Part shown: in pieces, positions 38,750 through 50,297 of the stretch | How positions within the stretch are numbered: the stretch's first letter is position 1 | Layout: each line of letters begins with the position of its first letter | Notes under the pieces: model-generated | Seen by the model: the letters and a program-made list of their open reading frames with translations, nothing else | The model's database searches: none | What the model was told of the DNA's origin: nothing | Translations under genes and position numbers: made by a program | Origin: Tragulus kanchil | Taxonomy: Eukaryota > Chordata > Mammalia > Artiodactyla > Tragulidae | Assembly (NCBI GenBank): GCA_022376925.1 | Contig: JAIOJX010000031.1 | Span: 133,938,854-134,002,853, forward strand | Direction of reading: 5' to 3' | DNA length: 64,000 nt

Positions 38750-39200
38750 GACACTAGGTTGATTATTCTGACTCCATGTTATTATAAACAGTGCTGCGAT
38801 GAACATCATGCAATATATATATATATATATACACATGTATATATATATGTATATATTCCTGCATATGTTTTTTTTCTCGGTGTATACCCAGAAGTGAAAT
38901 TGTTGGGTTAAAGAGTATGAACATACTCCATTCCGTATGCCAGAGTGCTTTCCAAAAGAGACTAGTACATTTACACCCCCCGCTGTTCCCTCTCATCCTT
39001 CCAAGTGCTTGATTTTATCCTCTTAATATTTGCCAATCTAATTGATCTAAAGTGGCACCTCCCTGCTGATTTAAGCTGCATTTCTATGCTCCCTGGGGAG
39101 ATGGAGCATCTCTTCATGTACTCGTGAGCAATCCAGGGTTCCTCTCCTGTGAAATGACTATTCCTCTCCTTTGCCCATTTTTCAACCAGGCTATCTCTCT
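38750..39200 (-). mobile_element. L1 fragment, antisense, with TA microsatellite
   Basis: ataaacagtgctgcgatgaa, tatacccagaagtgaaattg and gggttaaagagtatgaacat are L1 3' signatures on the reverse strand. A (TA)n run occupies 38816-38860. Confidence 0.65.
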
Positions 39201-39668
39201 GCTTGCTGATCAGCAGGAGTTCTTTGTGTAGTCTGGACAGGAGCCCTTTCTGAGATAAGAGTCTCTTCTGAATGGGTCAGCCTTCTGCCTGGAGTTTGGT
39301 GTGCTCTGTTGAATAAGGTGGGGTGATCCGTTTCTAATTTCATTTGACCCTAAACAAGTCCATCTAACAGAGCCGGGAAGGAGACTATTCACCCTCTTTA
39401 TAGGACAAGAATTGGAATCTCAGAGAGGTCAGTAGCCTACTCGTGGCCACAAGGCTGGACCTCAGAGCTCTGGACAGGAATCCCTGCTCCTGGAGAGCCT
39501 TGGGACGGCAGGCGGTTTCAGCTCTCTAAGCAGCATTTCTCTCTGTCTGTCAGGACTGTGAATGTCCTATTTCTAGGTTATTGGGAGCTGTGTTAAATGT
39601 CCAGCCCTGACCTTACACTAGGAGCCCCCATGTCATTCCCTCTCTCTTTCTCTCCTTTGTGCCTACAG

Positions 39669-39743
39669 AAGCAAACTGCACTTATTTTAAATTCTTCACC
39701 ACGGGAGAGAACGCACACATCTTCCAGAGAACCACAAAGAAAG
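39669..39743 (+). CDS. CACNG6: CACNG6 exon 2, first copy
   Basis: A 75-nt exon with acceptor CTACAG ending 39668 and donor GTAAGA at 39744. It completes the Glu codon and encodes ANCTYFKFFTTGENAHIFQ then RTTKK, the rest of the first extracellular loop. The N-glycosylation sequon NCT is intact. It ends with the first base of a Glu codon completed by exon 3. An intact duplicate lies 1163 bp downstream. Confidence 0.94.
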
Positions 39744-39809
39744 GTAAGAACTTTTCACCTGGGGGAAGGGATATGCTGGTCACACCAAAGGGATGCTTAT
39801 CTTTCTTTT

Positions 39810-40000
39810 TAAATTGATGTATATTTGATTTACAATACTGTGTTAGTTTCAGGTTTACAGCAAAGTGATTCAGTCATTTTTTCAGATTATATTCTTTTAT
39901 CATTTATTATAAGGTATTTTAATTCTCTGTGCTATACAGTAAGTCCTTGTTGCTTAGCGATTGTATGTGTAGTAGTTCGTATCTGTTAATCCCAGAGGCA
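39810..40000 (-). mobile_element. L1 3'-end fragment, antisense (copy also at about 40973-41163)
   Basis: ttgatttacaatactgtgtt, ggtttacagcaaagtgattc and ctgtgctatacagtaagtcc are typical L1 3' UTR sequence. It starts about 65 bp after the CACNG6 exon 2 donor. Confidence 0.7.
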
Positions 40001-40831
40001 TTTGTGTGCTGTTCTCTGCTTTGCTGCAGGATGGACACAGGCTCCTAAGACTTGAGAGGTCTGGCCTCTCAGGAGAGGTGGTTCTTCAGAGCCATTGGTC
40101 CAGTGTTCCTGCCTCAGCTCTGCCTCTGCCTTTTCTGTGTTACTATGGGCCAGTCCCTGCCCCTCTCTGTGGGGAGTACCATCATATCTCACAAGTGTGC
40201 CTCTCCCTCGTGCTAAGCACAGCCCTGGGTGTTTCATTTCTAAGATATCCACTGCTTATCGCGACCCTGCAGGGCAGGGGCTTTATCTCAGTCTTCCAGA
40301 TGAGCAAGTGGAAGTCCGTAAATGGTTTACTTTATTTTCCTAGGAAGTGGCAGAGACAGGGACACGATTTAAACCCAGATAATTCCGACTCTGACTCAGT
40401 GGTCTTCCATACAATATTCTGTGAGAATGGGAATGTCTTGTATTTACACTCACCACTGTGGGAGCTGCTGGCCAAATGTGGCGGACGCAGAGAAGACTCT
40501 GAGTTTTAAACTCTGTTCAACTGAAATCCATTTAAAATTATAAGACCATCTGTGGTTAGCGGCTCCCCTGCCAGACAGTGAAACATTGAAGGCTTTACAC
40601 TTTCTGCTCTAACCAATCTCTCCCTCACCCCAGGACCTCGATATCCCCACCAGGAAAGGAAATCCCTGCTCCTGGAGAGCCTTGGGACGGCAGGCGGTTT
40701 CAGCTCTCTAAGCAGCATTTCTCTCTGTCTGTCAGGACTACTAGGAGGGAGCTGTGTTAAATGTCCAGCCCTGACCTTACACTAGGAGCCCCATGTCATT
40801 CCCTCTCTCTTTCTCTCCTTTGTGCCTACAG

Positions 40832-40906
40832 AAGCAAACTGCACTTATTTTAAATTCTTCACCACGGGAGAGAACGCACACATCTTCCAGAGAACCACAA
40901 AGAAAG
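40832..40906 (+). CDS. CACNG6: CACNG6 exon 2, second copy (probable assembly duplicate)
   Basis: The same 75-nt exon as at 39669, with intact acceptor and donor, in the second unit of duplication 9. The length is divisible by three and the phases match, so splicing both copies would keep the frame and add a 25-residue repeat. Only one copy is expected from the family structure. Confidence 0.9.
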
Positions 40907-42359
40907 GTAAGAACTTTTCACCTGGGGGAAGGGATATGCTGGTCACACCAAAGGGATGCTTATCTTTCTTTTTAAATTGATGTATATTTGATTTACAATA
41001 CTGTGTTAGTTTCAGGTTTACAGCAAAGTGATTCAGTCATTTTTTCAGATTATATTCTTTTATCATTTATTATAAGGTATTTTAATTCTCTGTGCTATAC
41101 AGTAAGTCCTTGTTGCTTAGCGATTGTATGTGTAGTAGTTCGTATCTGTTAATCCCAGAGGCATTTGTGTGCTGTTCTCTGCTTTGCTGCAGGATGGACA
41201 CAGGCTCCTAAGACTTGAGAGGTCTGGCCTCTCAGGAGAGGTGGTTCTTCAGAGCCATTGGTCCAGTGTTCCTGCCTCAGCTCTGCCTCTGCCTTTTCTG
41301 TGTTACTATGGGCCAGTCCCTGCCCCTCTCTGTGGGGAGTACCATCATATCTCACAAGTGTGCCTCTCCCTCGTGCTAAGCACAGCCCTGGGTGTTTCAT
41401 TTCTAAGATATCCACTGCTTATCGCGACCCTGCAGGGCAGGGGCTTTATCTCAGTCTTCCAGATGAGCAAGTGGAAGTCCGTAAATGGTTTACTTTATTT
41501 TCCTAGGAAGTGGCAGAGACAGGGACACGATTTAAACCCAGATAATTCCGACTCTGACTCAGTGGTCTTCCATACAATATTCTGTGAGAATGGGAATGTC
41601 TTGTATTTACACTCACCACTGTGGGAGCTGCTGGCCAAATGTGGCGGACGCAGAGAAGACTCTGAGTTTTAAACTCTGTTCAACTGAAATCCATTTAAAA
41701 TTATAAGACCATCTGTGGTTAGCGGCTCCCCTGCCAGACAGTGAAACATTGAAGGCTTTACACTTTCTGCTCTAACCAATCTCTCCCTCACCCCAGGACC
41801 TCGATATCCCCACCAGGAAAGGAACTGTGGTCAGTCATCAACCTTATCTGGTCTTCGTAAGGACTTAAATGAGATGATGTGGCTAAAACATACAGTAGGG
41901 CGCCTGGCACATAGCAGGCCCTCAATAAACAGTGGTTTCTTACCCCTCCACTCCTTTCTTTCTTGTCGTGATGCTAAGGGAGCTTGGGCAAGTCGCTGTG
42001 CCCCTACAGATAGTAAAATAATTGCAGGGCCCATCTATGGAACAACAGCTGCATGCCAAGCAGTGACTGGGCACTTTCCATACGTGATTTCTAATCCTTG
42101 CTGCACACCAATCCAATAGGGATTTGGGTCTTGATTTTCTAGAGGAGGAAATGGAGGCTCAGAGAAGCTCAGTGGCTTTACCAGAATCTTCCAGTAGAGA
42201 CGTAGCTGAGGAGAATTCTGACTTGGATCATTCCTCAGTAACATGCCTGTCTTCTCTGTTGTCTCCCACACACCCTACTGTCTCAATTTCCTCACTGGTA
42301 AACAAACAGTGACCAGATCATAAGTCATAATTGGTGGGTCCCATCCTCTTTTAATCGTG

Positions 42360-42480
42360 GTTCTGTCCCTTCTTGGCTGTGTGACCTTAGGCAAACCACT
42401 GACCCTCTCTGATCTTAGCTTCTTTAACAGTTTAAGTAAATTATTAGACTGGATGATCTGCTACTTGAACACTTCTGTCG
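42360..42480 (+). mobile_element. MIR-like ancient SINE remnant (copies at about 43509 and 44668)
   Basis: ttggctgtgtgaccttaggc, aaaccactgaccctctctga and actggatgatctgct match the MIR core and 3' part. A related remnant is near 10385-10455, with a copy near 11508. Confidence 0.65.
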
Positions 42481-42567
42481 TCCTGAATCTTTCGTTCTGA
42501 GTCCTTATGGAGCGGTCTCCCCACTTCTACATCCCCCGTTCTCTGTTTCCCCTTCCCCTCCTCGCAG

Positions 42568-42617
42568 AGGTGAATCTGGCAGCTGCGGTCATAGCAGTGC
42601 TGGGCCTCGTGGTTATG
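42568..42617 (+). pseudogene. CACNG6: Truncated CACNG6 exon 3 at a duplication junction
   Basis: Acceptor and the first 50 nt of exon 3 (VNLAAAVIAVLGLVVM) are present, but the sequence then jumps at 42618-42621 into a segment also found at 40309 and 41472. There is no donor and the rest of the exon is missing. Two complete copies follow at 43717 and 44876. This is a junction product, not an alternative exon. Confidence 0.9.
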
Positions 42618-43716
42618 TTTTGGAAGTCCGTAAATGGTTTACTTTATTTTCCTAGGAAGTGGCAGAGACAGGGACACGATTTAAACCCAGATAATTCCGA
42701 CTCTGACTCAGTGGTCTTCCATACAATATTCTGTGAGAATGGGAATGTCTTGTATTTACACTCACCACTGTGGGAGCTGCTGGCCAAATGTGGCGGACGC
42801 AGAGAAGACTCTGAGTTTTAAACTCTGTTCAACTGAAATCCATTTAAAATTATAAGACCATCTGTGGTTAGCGGCTCCCCTGCCAGACAGTGAAACATTG
42901 AAGGCTTTACACTTTCTGCTCTAACCAATCTCTCCCTCACCCCAGGACCTCGATATCCCCACCAGGAAAGGAACTGTGGTCAGTCATCAACCTTATCTGG
43001 TCTTCGTAAGGACTTAAATGAGATGATGTGGCTAAAACATACAGTAGGGCGCCTGGCACATAGCAGGCCCTCAATAAACAGTGGTTTCTTACCCCTCCAC
43101 TCCTTTCTTTCTTGTCGTGATGCTAAGGGAGCTTGGGCAAGTCGCTGTGCCCCTACAGATAGTAAAATAATTGCAGGGCCCATCTATGGAACAACAGCTG
43201 CATGCCAAGCAGTGACTGGGCACTTTCCATACGTGATTTCTAATCCTTGCTGCACACCAATCCAATAGGGATTTGGGTCTTGATTTTCTAGAGGAGGAAA
43301 TGGAGGCTCAGAGAAGCTCAGTGGCTTTACCAGAATCTTCCAGTAGAGACGTAGCTGAGGAGAATTCTGACTTGGATCATTCCTCAGTAACATGCCTGTC
43401 TTCTCTGTTGTCTCCCACACACCCTACTGTCTCAATTTCCTCACTGGTAAACAAACAGTGACCAGATCATAAGTCATAATTGGTGGGTCCCATCCTCTTT
43501 TAATCGTGGTTCTGTCCCTTCTTGGCTGTGTGACCTTAGGCAAACCACTGACCCTCTCTGATCTTAGCTTCTTTAACAGTTTAAGTAAATTATTAGACTG
43601 GATGATCTGCTACTTGAACACTTCTGTCGTCCTGAATCTTTCGTTCTGAGTCCTTATGGAGCGGTCTCCCCACTTCTACATCCCCCGTTCTCTGTTTCCC
43701 CTTCCCCTCCTCGCAG

Positions 43717-43854
43717 AGGTGAATCTGGCAGCTGCGGTCATAGCAGTGCTGGGCCTCGTGGTTATGGCCCTGGGGTGTCTCTGTGTCATCATGGTGCTCA
43801 GCAAAGGGGCAGAGTTCCTGCTCCGAGTTGGAGCCATCTGCTTTGGCCTCTCAG
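43717..43854 (+). CDS. CACNG6: CACNG6 exon 3, first complete copy
   Basis: A 138-nt exon with acceptor CTCGCAG ending 43716 and donor GTGAGG at 43855. It encodes TM2 (AAAVIAVLGLVVMALGCLCV), the loop MVLSKGAEFLLR and the start of TM3 (GAICFGLSG). It starts with two bases completing the Glu codon and ends with the first base of Gly. The same exon recurs intact 1159 bp downstream. Confidence 0.94.
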
Positions 43855-43887
43855 GTGAGGGTTGAGAGCCTGCAGACTAAGGACACT

Positions 43888-44283
43888 GCATGTTGGGAGA
43901 ACTGGACGTCAAGCCCTATTGCATGCTGGGAGTTCAGGTCTCCAGGCACCGTTGCATGCTGGGAGGTCGGGTCTCCAAGCACCGTGGCATGCTGGGAAGT
44001 TGTGCTTCCAAGCACTGTTGCATGCTGGGACACTGTTGCATGCTGGGACACTGTTGCGTGCTGGAAGATCGAGGAAGGTTTCTTAGGACCATTGCATGCT
44101 GGGGATTGACCAAAGCCCAAGCGCTATTGAAGTCTTAGAGGTGAGAGAGTTCTAAGTTATGCTGTTGACAGGGAATTGGGAAGTCTCCAAATACCTTTTT
44201 AGTTTGGAATCTAGGGTCTCCGAGTACTGTTTCAAACTGGGAGGTTGAAGAAGGTCTTTAAGCACCGTTGCATGCTGGGAAGT
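43888..44283 (+). repeat. 33-bp GCATGCTGGGA array in CACNG6 intron 3
   Basis: GCATGCTGGGA or close variants start at 43888, 43921, 43954, 43987, 44020, 44038, 44056, 44094 and 44270. The first five are spaced exactly 33 bp and the next two 18 bp. Unit example: GCATGCTGGGAGGTCGGGTC then TCCAAGCACCGTG. The core resembles the reverse complement of the ZNF143/THAP11 motif (TCCCAGCATGC). More decayed units follow to about 44420. The array recurs at 45046-45441 in the second duplication unit. Confidence 0.75.
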
Positions 44284-44489
44284 ACAAGGGTTATAGGCGG
44301 CTCAAGTAGGAGAAAATTCCAAGCGCTGTATTGTTGACTGAGAATTGAAGGCTCCAAACACTCTTTTAAATTTGGACTTGGTGTCTGCAAGAACTCTTGG
44401 ATTTTTGGAGTTGAGGATCCAAACAAATTCTGCATTTTGTGATGTGTAGTCCTCACTGGATCGAATGGTGAATAGACAGGTCACTTGTT

Positions 44490-44625
44490 ATATAAGCTTC
44501 ATTTATGTATTCGTGTATCTACTGAGCACCTTCTATGTTCCATGCACTGTGCTAAGGGCTGGGGATATAACACTCATAAAGCAGGCACTGTGTCTGCCCT
44601 CATAGAGCCCAGATTCTGACAGAGA
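44490..44625 (+). mobile_element. L2-like remnant (copy at about 45648-45783)
   Basis: ctactgagcaccttctatgt, catgcactgtgctaagggct and ggggatataacactcataaa are typical of LINE2 3' ends. Confidence 0.5.
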
Positions 44626-44875
44626 TAGACAATAATGAAGAATTGGTCCCATCCTCTTTTAATCGTGGTTCTGTCCCTTCTTGGCTGTGTGACCTTAGGC
44701 AAACCACTGACCCTCTCTGATCTTAGCTTCTTTAACAGTTTAAGTAAATTATTAGACTGGATGATCTGCTACTTGAACACTTCTGTCGTCCTGAATCTTT
44801 CGTTCTGAGTCCTTATGGAGCGGTCTCCCCACTTCTACATCCCCCGTTCTCTGTTTCCCCTTCCCCTCCTCGCAG

Positions 44876-45013
44876 AGGTGAATCTGGCAGCTGCGGTCAT
44901 AGCAGTGCTGGGCCTCGTGGTTATGGCCCTGGGGTGTCTCTGTGTCATCATGGTGCTCAGCAAAGGGGCAGAGTTCCTGCTCCGAGTTGGAGCCATCTGC
45001 TTTGGCCTCTCAG
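44876..45013 (+). CDS. CACNG6: CACNG6 exon 3, second complete copy (probable assembly duplicate)
   Basis: The same 138-nt exon and splice sites as at 43717, in the second unit of duplication 11. Using both would insert a second TM2/TM3 segment in frame, giving a topology unknown in this family. I treat it as an unmerged overlap. Confidence 0.9.
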
Positions 45014-46073
45014 GTGAGGGTTGAGAGCCTGCAGACTAAGGACACTGCATGTTGGGAGAACTGGACGTCAAGCCCTATTGCATGCTGGGAGTTCAGGTCT
45101 CCAGGCACCGTTGCATGCTGGGAGGTCGGGTCTCCAAGCACCGTGGCATGCTGGGAAGTTGTGCTTCCAAGCACTGTTGCATGCTGGGACACTGTTGCAT
45201 GCTGGGACACTGTTGCGTGCTGGAAGATCGAGGAAGGTTTCTTAGGACCATTGCATGCTGGGGATTGACCAAAGCCCAAGCGCTATTGAAGTCTTAGAGG
45301 TGAGAGAGTTCTAAGTTATGCTGTTGACAGGAATTGGGAAGTCTCCAAATACCTTTTTAGTTTGGAATCTAGGGTCTCCGAGTACTGTTTCAAACTGGGA
45401 GGTTGAAGAAGGTCTTTAAGCACCGTTGCATGCTGGGAAGTACAAGGGTTATAGGCGGCTCAAGTAGGAGAAAATTCCAAGCGCTGTATTGTTGACTGAG
45501 AATTGAAGGCTCCAAACACTCTTTTAAATTTGGACTTGGTGTCTGCAAGAACTCTTGGATTTTTGGAGTTGAGGATCCAAACAAATTCTGCATTTTGTGA
45601 TGTGTAGTCCTCACTGGATCGAATGGTGAATAGACAGGTCACTTGTTATATAAGCTTCATTTATGTATTCGTGTATCTACTGAGCACCTTCTATGTTCCA
45701 TGCACTGTGCTAAGGGCTGGGGATATAACACTCATAAAGCAGGCACTGTGTCTGCCCTCATAGAGCCCAGATTCTGACAGAGATAGACAATAATGAAGAA
45801 TTACACATTTAATTCAACTATAATTGTGATGAGAGTTACAATAAAGCTTATATAAAGGGGTACACACTGGGGTGGGGGAATGTCAGGGCCAATTCCTGAA
45901 AAAGTCATATTTAAGCTGATAATTGAAGGAGCAACAGAAATTATCCAAAGTATGGTGCTAACAACAGCGGTCATGGTGGTGGTGGTGATTGTGCGGTGGT
46001 GGTGATGCTGGTAATCTGGTGATCGTGATGATAAAGAGCATGGATGAAGTCTTTTAAAAATACTTGTTTAGGG

Positions 46074-46275
46074 CTTCCCTGGTGGTCCAGTGGATAAAGA
46101 GTCCACCTTGCAGTGCAAGGAGCACCAATCTGATCCCTGGCCCGGGACGGTCCCACGTGCTGATGAGCAACTGGGTAGGTATGTCCCAATTACGCGCCAG
46201 TGCTCAAGAGCGCATGTGCCCAGAGCCACTGCGATGGGAGGCCCACACATGCCAAAGAATAATAATTTTTAAAAA
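46074..46275 (+). mobile_element. Older CHR-type SINE related to the unusual-tail group
   Basis: Head gggcttccctggtggtccag and tail gatgggaggcccacacatgc then caaagaataat. It is shorter and more diverged, and lacks the gaccaatagaagtggccc end. Confidence 0.75.
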
Positions 46276-46299
46276 ATCGATGGAAAATAATGACTTAGA

Positions 46300-46482
46300 G
46301 GCATGTATTTATTTTTTTATTTATTTACTCCTTCAGCTGCATCAGGTCTTAGTTGTGGCATATGGGATCTTTTACCCTCCAGCTGTGGCACTTGGACTTT
46401 GCTGCACAGCATGTGGGATCTTAGTTCCCTGAGGAAGAATCAAACCCGTGTCCCCTGCATTGTAATGTGGACAGCCAGGGAA
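46300..46482 (-). mobile_element. CHR-type SINE, antisense
   Basis: tatttactccttcagctgca, ttagttccctgaggaagaat and caaacccgtgtcccctgcat. Confidence 0.75.
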
Positions 46483-46993
46483 GTTCTTTTTTTTTCTTTT
46501 TTTCAGGGAAGTTCTAATAGTTATGTTTTTATTGTTCCGTGCCTTACAGAGCTTCTTAAATAAAGGGGAAAGGAAATTCAGTCACTCCTTTTGTTTCATT
46601 TCTTTGTTAGTTCATTTCATTCACTGATACACACACAGACCCATTACGCTATGTATATATGTGAGCATGTGTATGATATTATAAGGCTGTACAAGACAGA
46701 AAGGTGCCTGCCATTAACGAGGTTATTATCTGGTTAAGGACATAGAAATGATATGAATTATCACACAATTACCAACTGCAGTAAGTATCCAAGAAGTTGA
46801 GTCCTGGGAGAGTGCCTAATGAGGGCACTAGATTTAAAGCCGAATTAGAGATGGGCTCTCAGAGGAGGTAACACTGAACATGTCAAGGTGACCAGGCTAG
46901 AAAGAGTTTGGTGGATTTCAGGTCCTGAAGGAAAGCCAGTGAGGTTGGGCATGGAGCGTGGGGAGTACACCAGTATAAAAGACAAATCCGGAG

Positions 46994-47095
46994 GGACTTC
47001 TGTGGTGGTCTAGTGGCTAAGACTCCATCCTCCCAGTGCAGAAGGCTGGGGTTCAAGCCTTGGTCAGGGAATTAGACCCCACATGCTGTGAGGAA
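46994..47095 (+). mobile_element. CHR-type SINE, partial
   Basis: gggacttctgtggtggtcta to agggaattagaccccacatg. Confidence 0.75.
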
Positions 47096-48852
47096 ACATT
47101 CGCTCGCTCCAGCTAAAGATCCCATATGCCATAAATCAAGACCCTAACAGGCAAATAACTGTTTAAGAGATGAGTGATTTTAGGGAAATTGCTCTCCACC
47201 TCTGAGTTTAAATCTCATATCTACGAACTCACACTTCCAAGTATCTATTTATCAGGTACCCATCTATCCATCCATCCATCTTTCCATTGATCCATCAGTT
47301 GTCTCCTTTCCCACTGACTTTTCTTCCTTCCCGCCCCCCTTTTCCGCTTTCTCCCTTTTCCCTTCGTCTGTCTATTTATCCATCCGTTCTTTCAATGGCA
47401 CAGTATGTCTCTAATATCTAGTAAGTGCTGGATGCTGTGGTAGGTACTCCTGGGGATAGAATGATGACCAGATTGAGATGATCCCTGTTGTCACAGAATT
47501 TATAGCTTGGTAGGAATTTGGTCTTGGTGCTATTATTGAACTCATGCCTGTGTTATTCCTGGGGGTGCCATGAAAGTGTGAATAGTATAGTGTTTTATGA
47601 ATGTCTCAGGCCCAAAAATATCCTGCAAATTGTACAACTAAATGTAAGTGAAGGGTAGATTTGACTCCATAATTACTTTTCTTTTACAGGATATCAGAGG
47701 CTGGTGGGGGTTTTGGGGTCTCCCTAGACCTCGAACATGTTCAAGTTATGTTGTTTCTCTCCATAAAATATACGTGTCAAGTGTTCTGTGCTTTAGGGAT
47801 ACCAAACAAACACATTCCTGGCCCTGGCAGGTTTAAACTCTACTGGGAGAGATGGAAATTAGGCAAATAAACAATACTAAATATAAATGAGTGTTTGTTG
47901 ATGATTACTAGTTGTGATTAATGCTGTAAATGAAAAGTAAAGAATATAATGGAAATGTATAACAGGGTAGACCCAACAGAGACTTAAGTGGTGGTGATCA
48001 GGGAACGCTTCTCGGAAGAAGTGTGAGTTAAGTAGAGGTGTAGACCATGAGGACATGTAAGGCAGGCTTAGGGAAGGGTAAGGAGACAGTCTAAGCAATG
48101 TGAAGGTCTCCAGGCTTGAACAAATTGGGTGTATTCAAGTCTGGAAAGAGGGCTTACTCCATACTGCTGTGGGACGGAAAGGGAAGCTTGAGAGGAGGTG
48201 AAGAGGTAGGCAGGGGCCGGGTCACATGGACCCTTCTATGTCTCAGAGAGAAGTCTTCCTTCTACCCAGAGCAACCATCGCTGAGTCTGTGCATGGCTGG
48301 CTTCTTTTTGTCGGTTTGGGTCTCAGTTCACATGGTTTTTCAGATGACACCATCTCGTGTCCCAGCCCCACCCTCGAATGCCACGCCCCTTCCCATCACT
48401 CCGTTTTTGTCTCCTTCCTAGGGTGCATCACAGTCTGAAATAATCCGGTCTTCTCATGTGTTTACTTTGGAAGTTACAACCTGTCTACTCGCGGGCCGCC
48501 AACAACCCATAAATGTACTCTGTCTGGCAGGCAGCGTATAAAGGTTGCTCTGAGCCAGTCTTTAAAGGTTGGGTGAATTCCCATACAAATCATCATCATT
48601 TTTAAAAATTCTAGCTGTTCTTGAAAAATCAGAAAATCCAGCCCATTAAGTCATGTTTCTGATGAGCTTGCAGTTGGCCAAAGATGGATCTGGGCCACCT
48701 TTGTCATGGTCCCCACCACACCTGCCTCCTCCTATCTGTACTTTCTCAGTGTCCCCTGGAGGCCTTTGGGTTTTGCAAGCCTTGGTTAACTTGTTTACCA
48801 TCTGTCTCCTCCAAGTAGAACATAGGTTCCCTGAAGGTCTTTGTTGTTTTCC

Positions 48853-48883
<31 letters not shown>

Positions 48884-49054
48884 ATATCAGACTACAGGAC
48901 AACTTGACTGTCTTTTCATGTAGTCATCTGCCATCCCTCTTTTTCCTTTCTAGCTTTATTGGGATAGGATTGAGTGGTATAAATTGTCTGTGCACAAGCA
49001 GACACACACATGTGCATATATGGTGTACCGATTGATATCACTGGGTTTTTGTTG

Positions 49055-49180
49055 GTCTGTTTTGTTTTCTGGTCACACTGTGTGACTTGCAGAATCTCAG
49101 TTCCTGGACCGGGGATTGAACCTGGGCCCCAGCAGTGAAAGTGCCAAGTCCTAACCACTGGCCCACCAGGGAAGGCCCTT
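49055..49180 (-). mobile_element. CHR-type SINE, antisense
   Basis: ctcagttcctggaccgggga, ttgaacctgggccccagcag and ggcccaccagggaaggccc. Confidence 0.78.
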
Positions 49181-49724
49181 AACCTTTTCAAAGTGCCCGC
49201 CTCTGTGGGGCTAGGTCCATCGTCACAGGGGTGCAGCCATGACCACCATCCAGCTCCCGGACCCTCGAGTCTTCTCCATTGAAAACTTCCCGCATTAAAC
49301 CCCACCTCTCCTCTCCCCTCCCCCAGCATGCACCTTCTACTTTCCATCTCTTTGAGGCTGGCTCTTGCTTGTTCTCTCCAGCCTCCCAAATTGTACCTGC
49401 TCTAGACTAGGAGCCCAGTCAGTCTCTGTAGAATGGGTAACCACAGAAACGTGTCTCGGGGGCACTGAGACGCTCTAGTCCTTTGTGTCTCTGCATGGAA
49501 GAAATTCGGGGAAGAGATAGATAAGAAGTAATTTGTTAGAATAGGAGGCTTATGAGGCTTGTAAGTGGGCGGGTGAGAGGGTGCCGTGCTGAGAACTCAG
49601 TGGGCTAGTTGTATAATCAAGAGAAAAGTGGGGAGGGGAAGAGGACCCCCTGCTTCCTCATCCTTAAGTCCACGTCCAGCTTCCGCTCCTCCTCCATGTT
49701 GGGCGGGGGAGTTTTCTTGTCCGT

Positions 49725-49880
49725 ACATGGTCAAGCCCCGGGTTGGGGAGGTCCCCTGGAGGAGGGCAGGGCAACCCACTCCAGTGTTCTTACCTGAACA
49801 GAGGAGCCTGGGGGGCTACAGTCCCTGGGGTCACAAGGAGTCAGCCATGACTGAGCAACTAACACACACACACACACACC
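49725..49880 (+). mobile_element. Bov-tA SINE, 5'-truncated, ending in (AC)n
   Basis: ggtcccctggaggagggcag, gcaacccactccagtgttct and catgactgagcaactaacac, then CACACA. Confidence 0.8.
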
Positions 49881-50179
49881 TGTGCACATGTGTTCAAACG
49901 AGGACTGTCACAGTGTAATGAAATTAGCAAAAAGGTGATCGCATAGACTAAAGTAAGGTAGATCATCTCGAGTTTCAGCATAATGTCACCTTTTCCTAAC
50001 GGCGTTGTTTTTGGAGCCCACAGAGAAGCATGTCCTAGGGATCATTAATTCCTGAGCTCCCTGAGCAGGGTATGGGGCTTGGGCCAGCGTTGTTTTATTG
50101 TTTGGGGGCCTGTCTCATGCTGCATGTTGCCAAGCAAGCCTGTTTAGTTTGGATTTTGTGGTTAAGCAAACCTGCCTTT

Positions 50180-50297
50180 TTGGTTTTTTGCCTGTACAGC
50201 CTGCAGAGATCTTAATTCCCTGACCAGGGACTGAACCCACGCTCCCCGCAGTCGAAGCATGAGGTCCTAACGGTTGGCTCACCAGGAGATTCCCTGT
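50180..50297 (-). mobile_element. CHR-type SINE, antisense, partial
   Basis: cagagatcttaattccctga, ccagggactgaacccacgct and ggctcaccaggagattccct. Confidence 0.72.

Larger units (their letters stand above)
33631..39668 (+). other. CACNG6: CACNG6 intron 1
   Basis: Holds Bov-tA SINEs (33939-34128, 34790-34999, 35118-35338), CHR-type SINEs (35675-36010, 36112-36235), duplication 8 (36360/37465), TA/CA microsatellites and an L1 fragment (38750-39200). Unique segments 34130-34780 and 39200-39660 show no feature beyond pyrimidine-rich runs. Confidence 0.85.
39479..41824 (+). repeat. Tandem duplication 9 (units 39479-40660 and 40661-41824)
   Basis: Restart at aatccctgctcctggagagc. Offset 1182 falling to 1163 bp after an early ~19-nt difference (the gtgaatgtcctatttctagg segment is missing in unit 2). 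CACNG6 exon 2 is in both units. Confidence 0.93.
41472..43766 (+). repeat. Tandem duplication 10 (units 41472-42620 and 42621-43766)
   Basis: Restart at tggaagtccgtaaatggttt. Offset 1149 bp. That segment occurs three times (40309, 41472, 42621). Unit 1 ends 50 nt into CACNG6 exon 3. Confidence 0.93.
43486..45802 (+). repeat. Tandem duplication 11 (units 43486-44644 and 44645-45802)
   Basis: Restart at ggtcccatcctcttttaatc. Offset 1158-1159 bp. Both units contain a full CACNG6 exon 3 and the 33-bp array. Confidence 0.93.

Noticed and set aside
40006..40509. 167-residue open frame (repeated at 41169, partly at 42507)
   Set aside because: Lies in CACNG6 intron 2 next to an L1 remnant, with no family resemblance. 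Its repetition follows the assembly duplications.
43888..44110. Regular repeats resembling a CRISPR array
   Set aside because: The genome is mammalian, the units are contiguous minisatellite repeats and the spacers are not unique.
43851..44120. Minus-strand frame with an 11-residue periodic repeat (QHATV...)
   Set aside because: It is the translation of the 33-bp array; the period is a multiple of three by chance.
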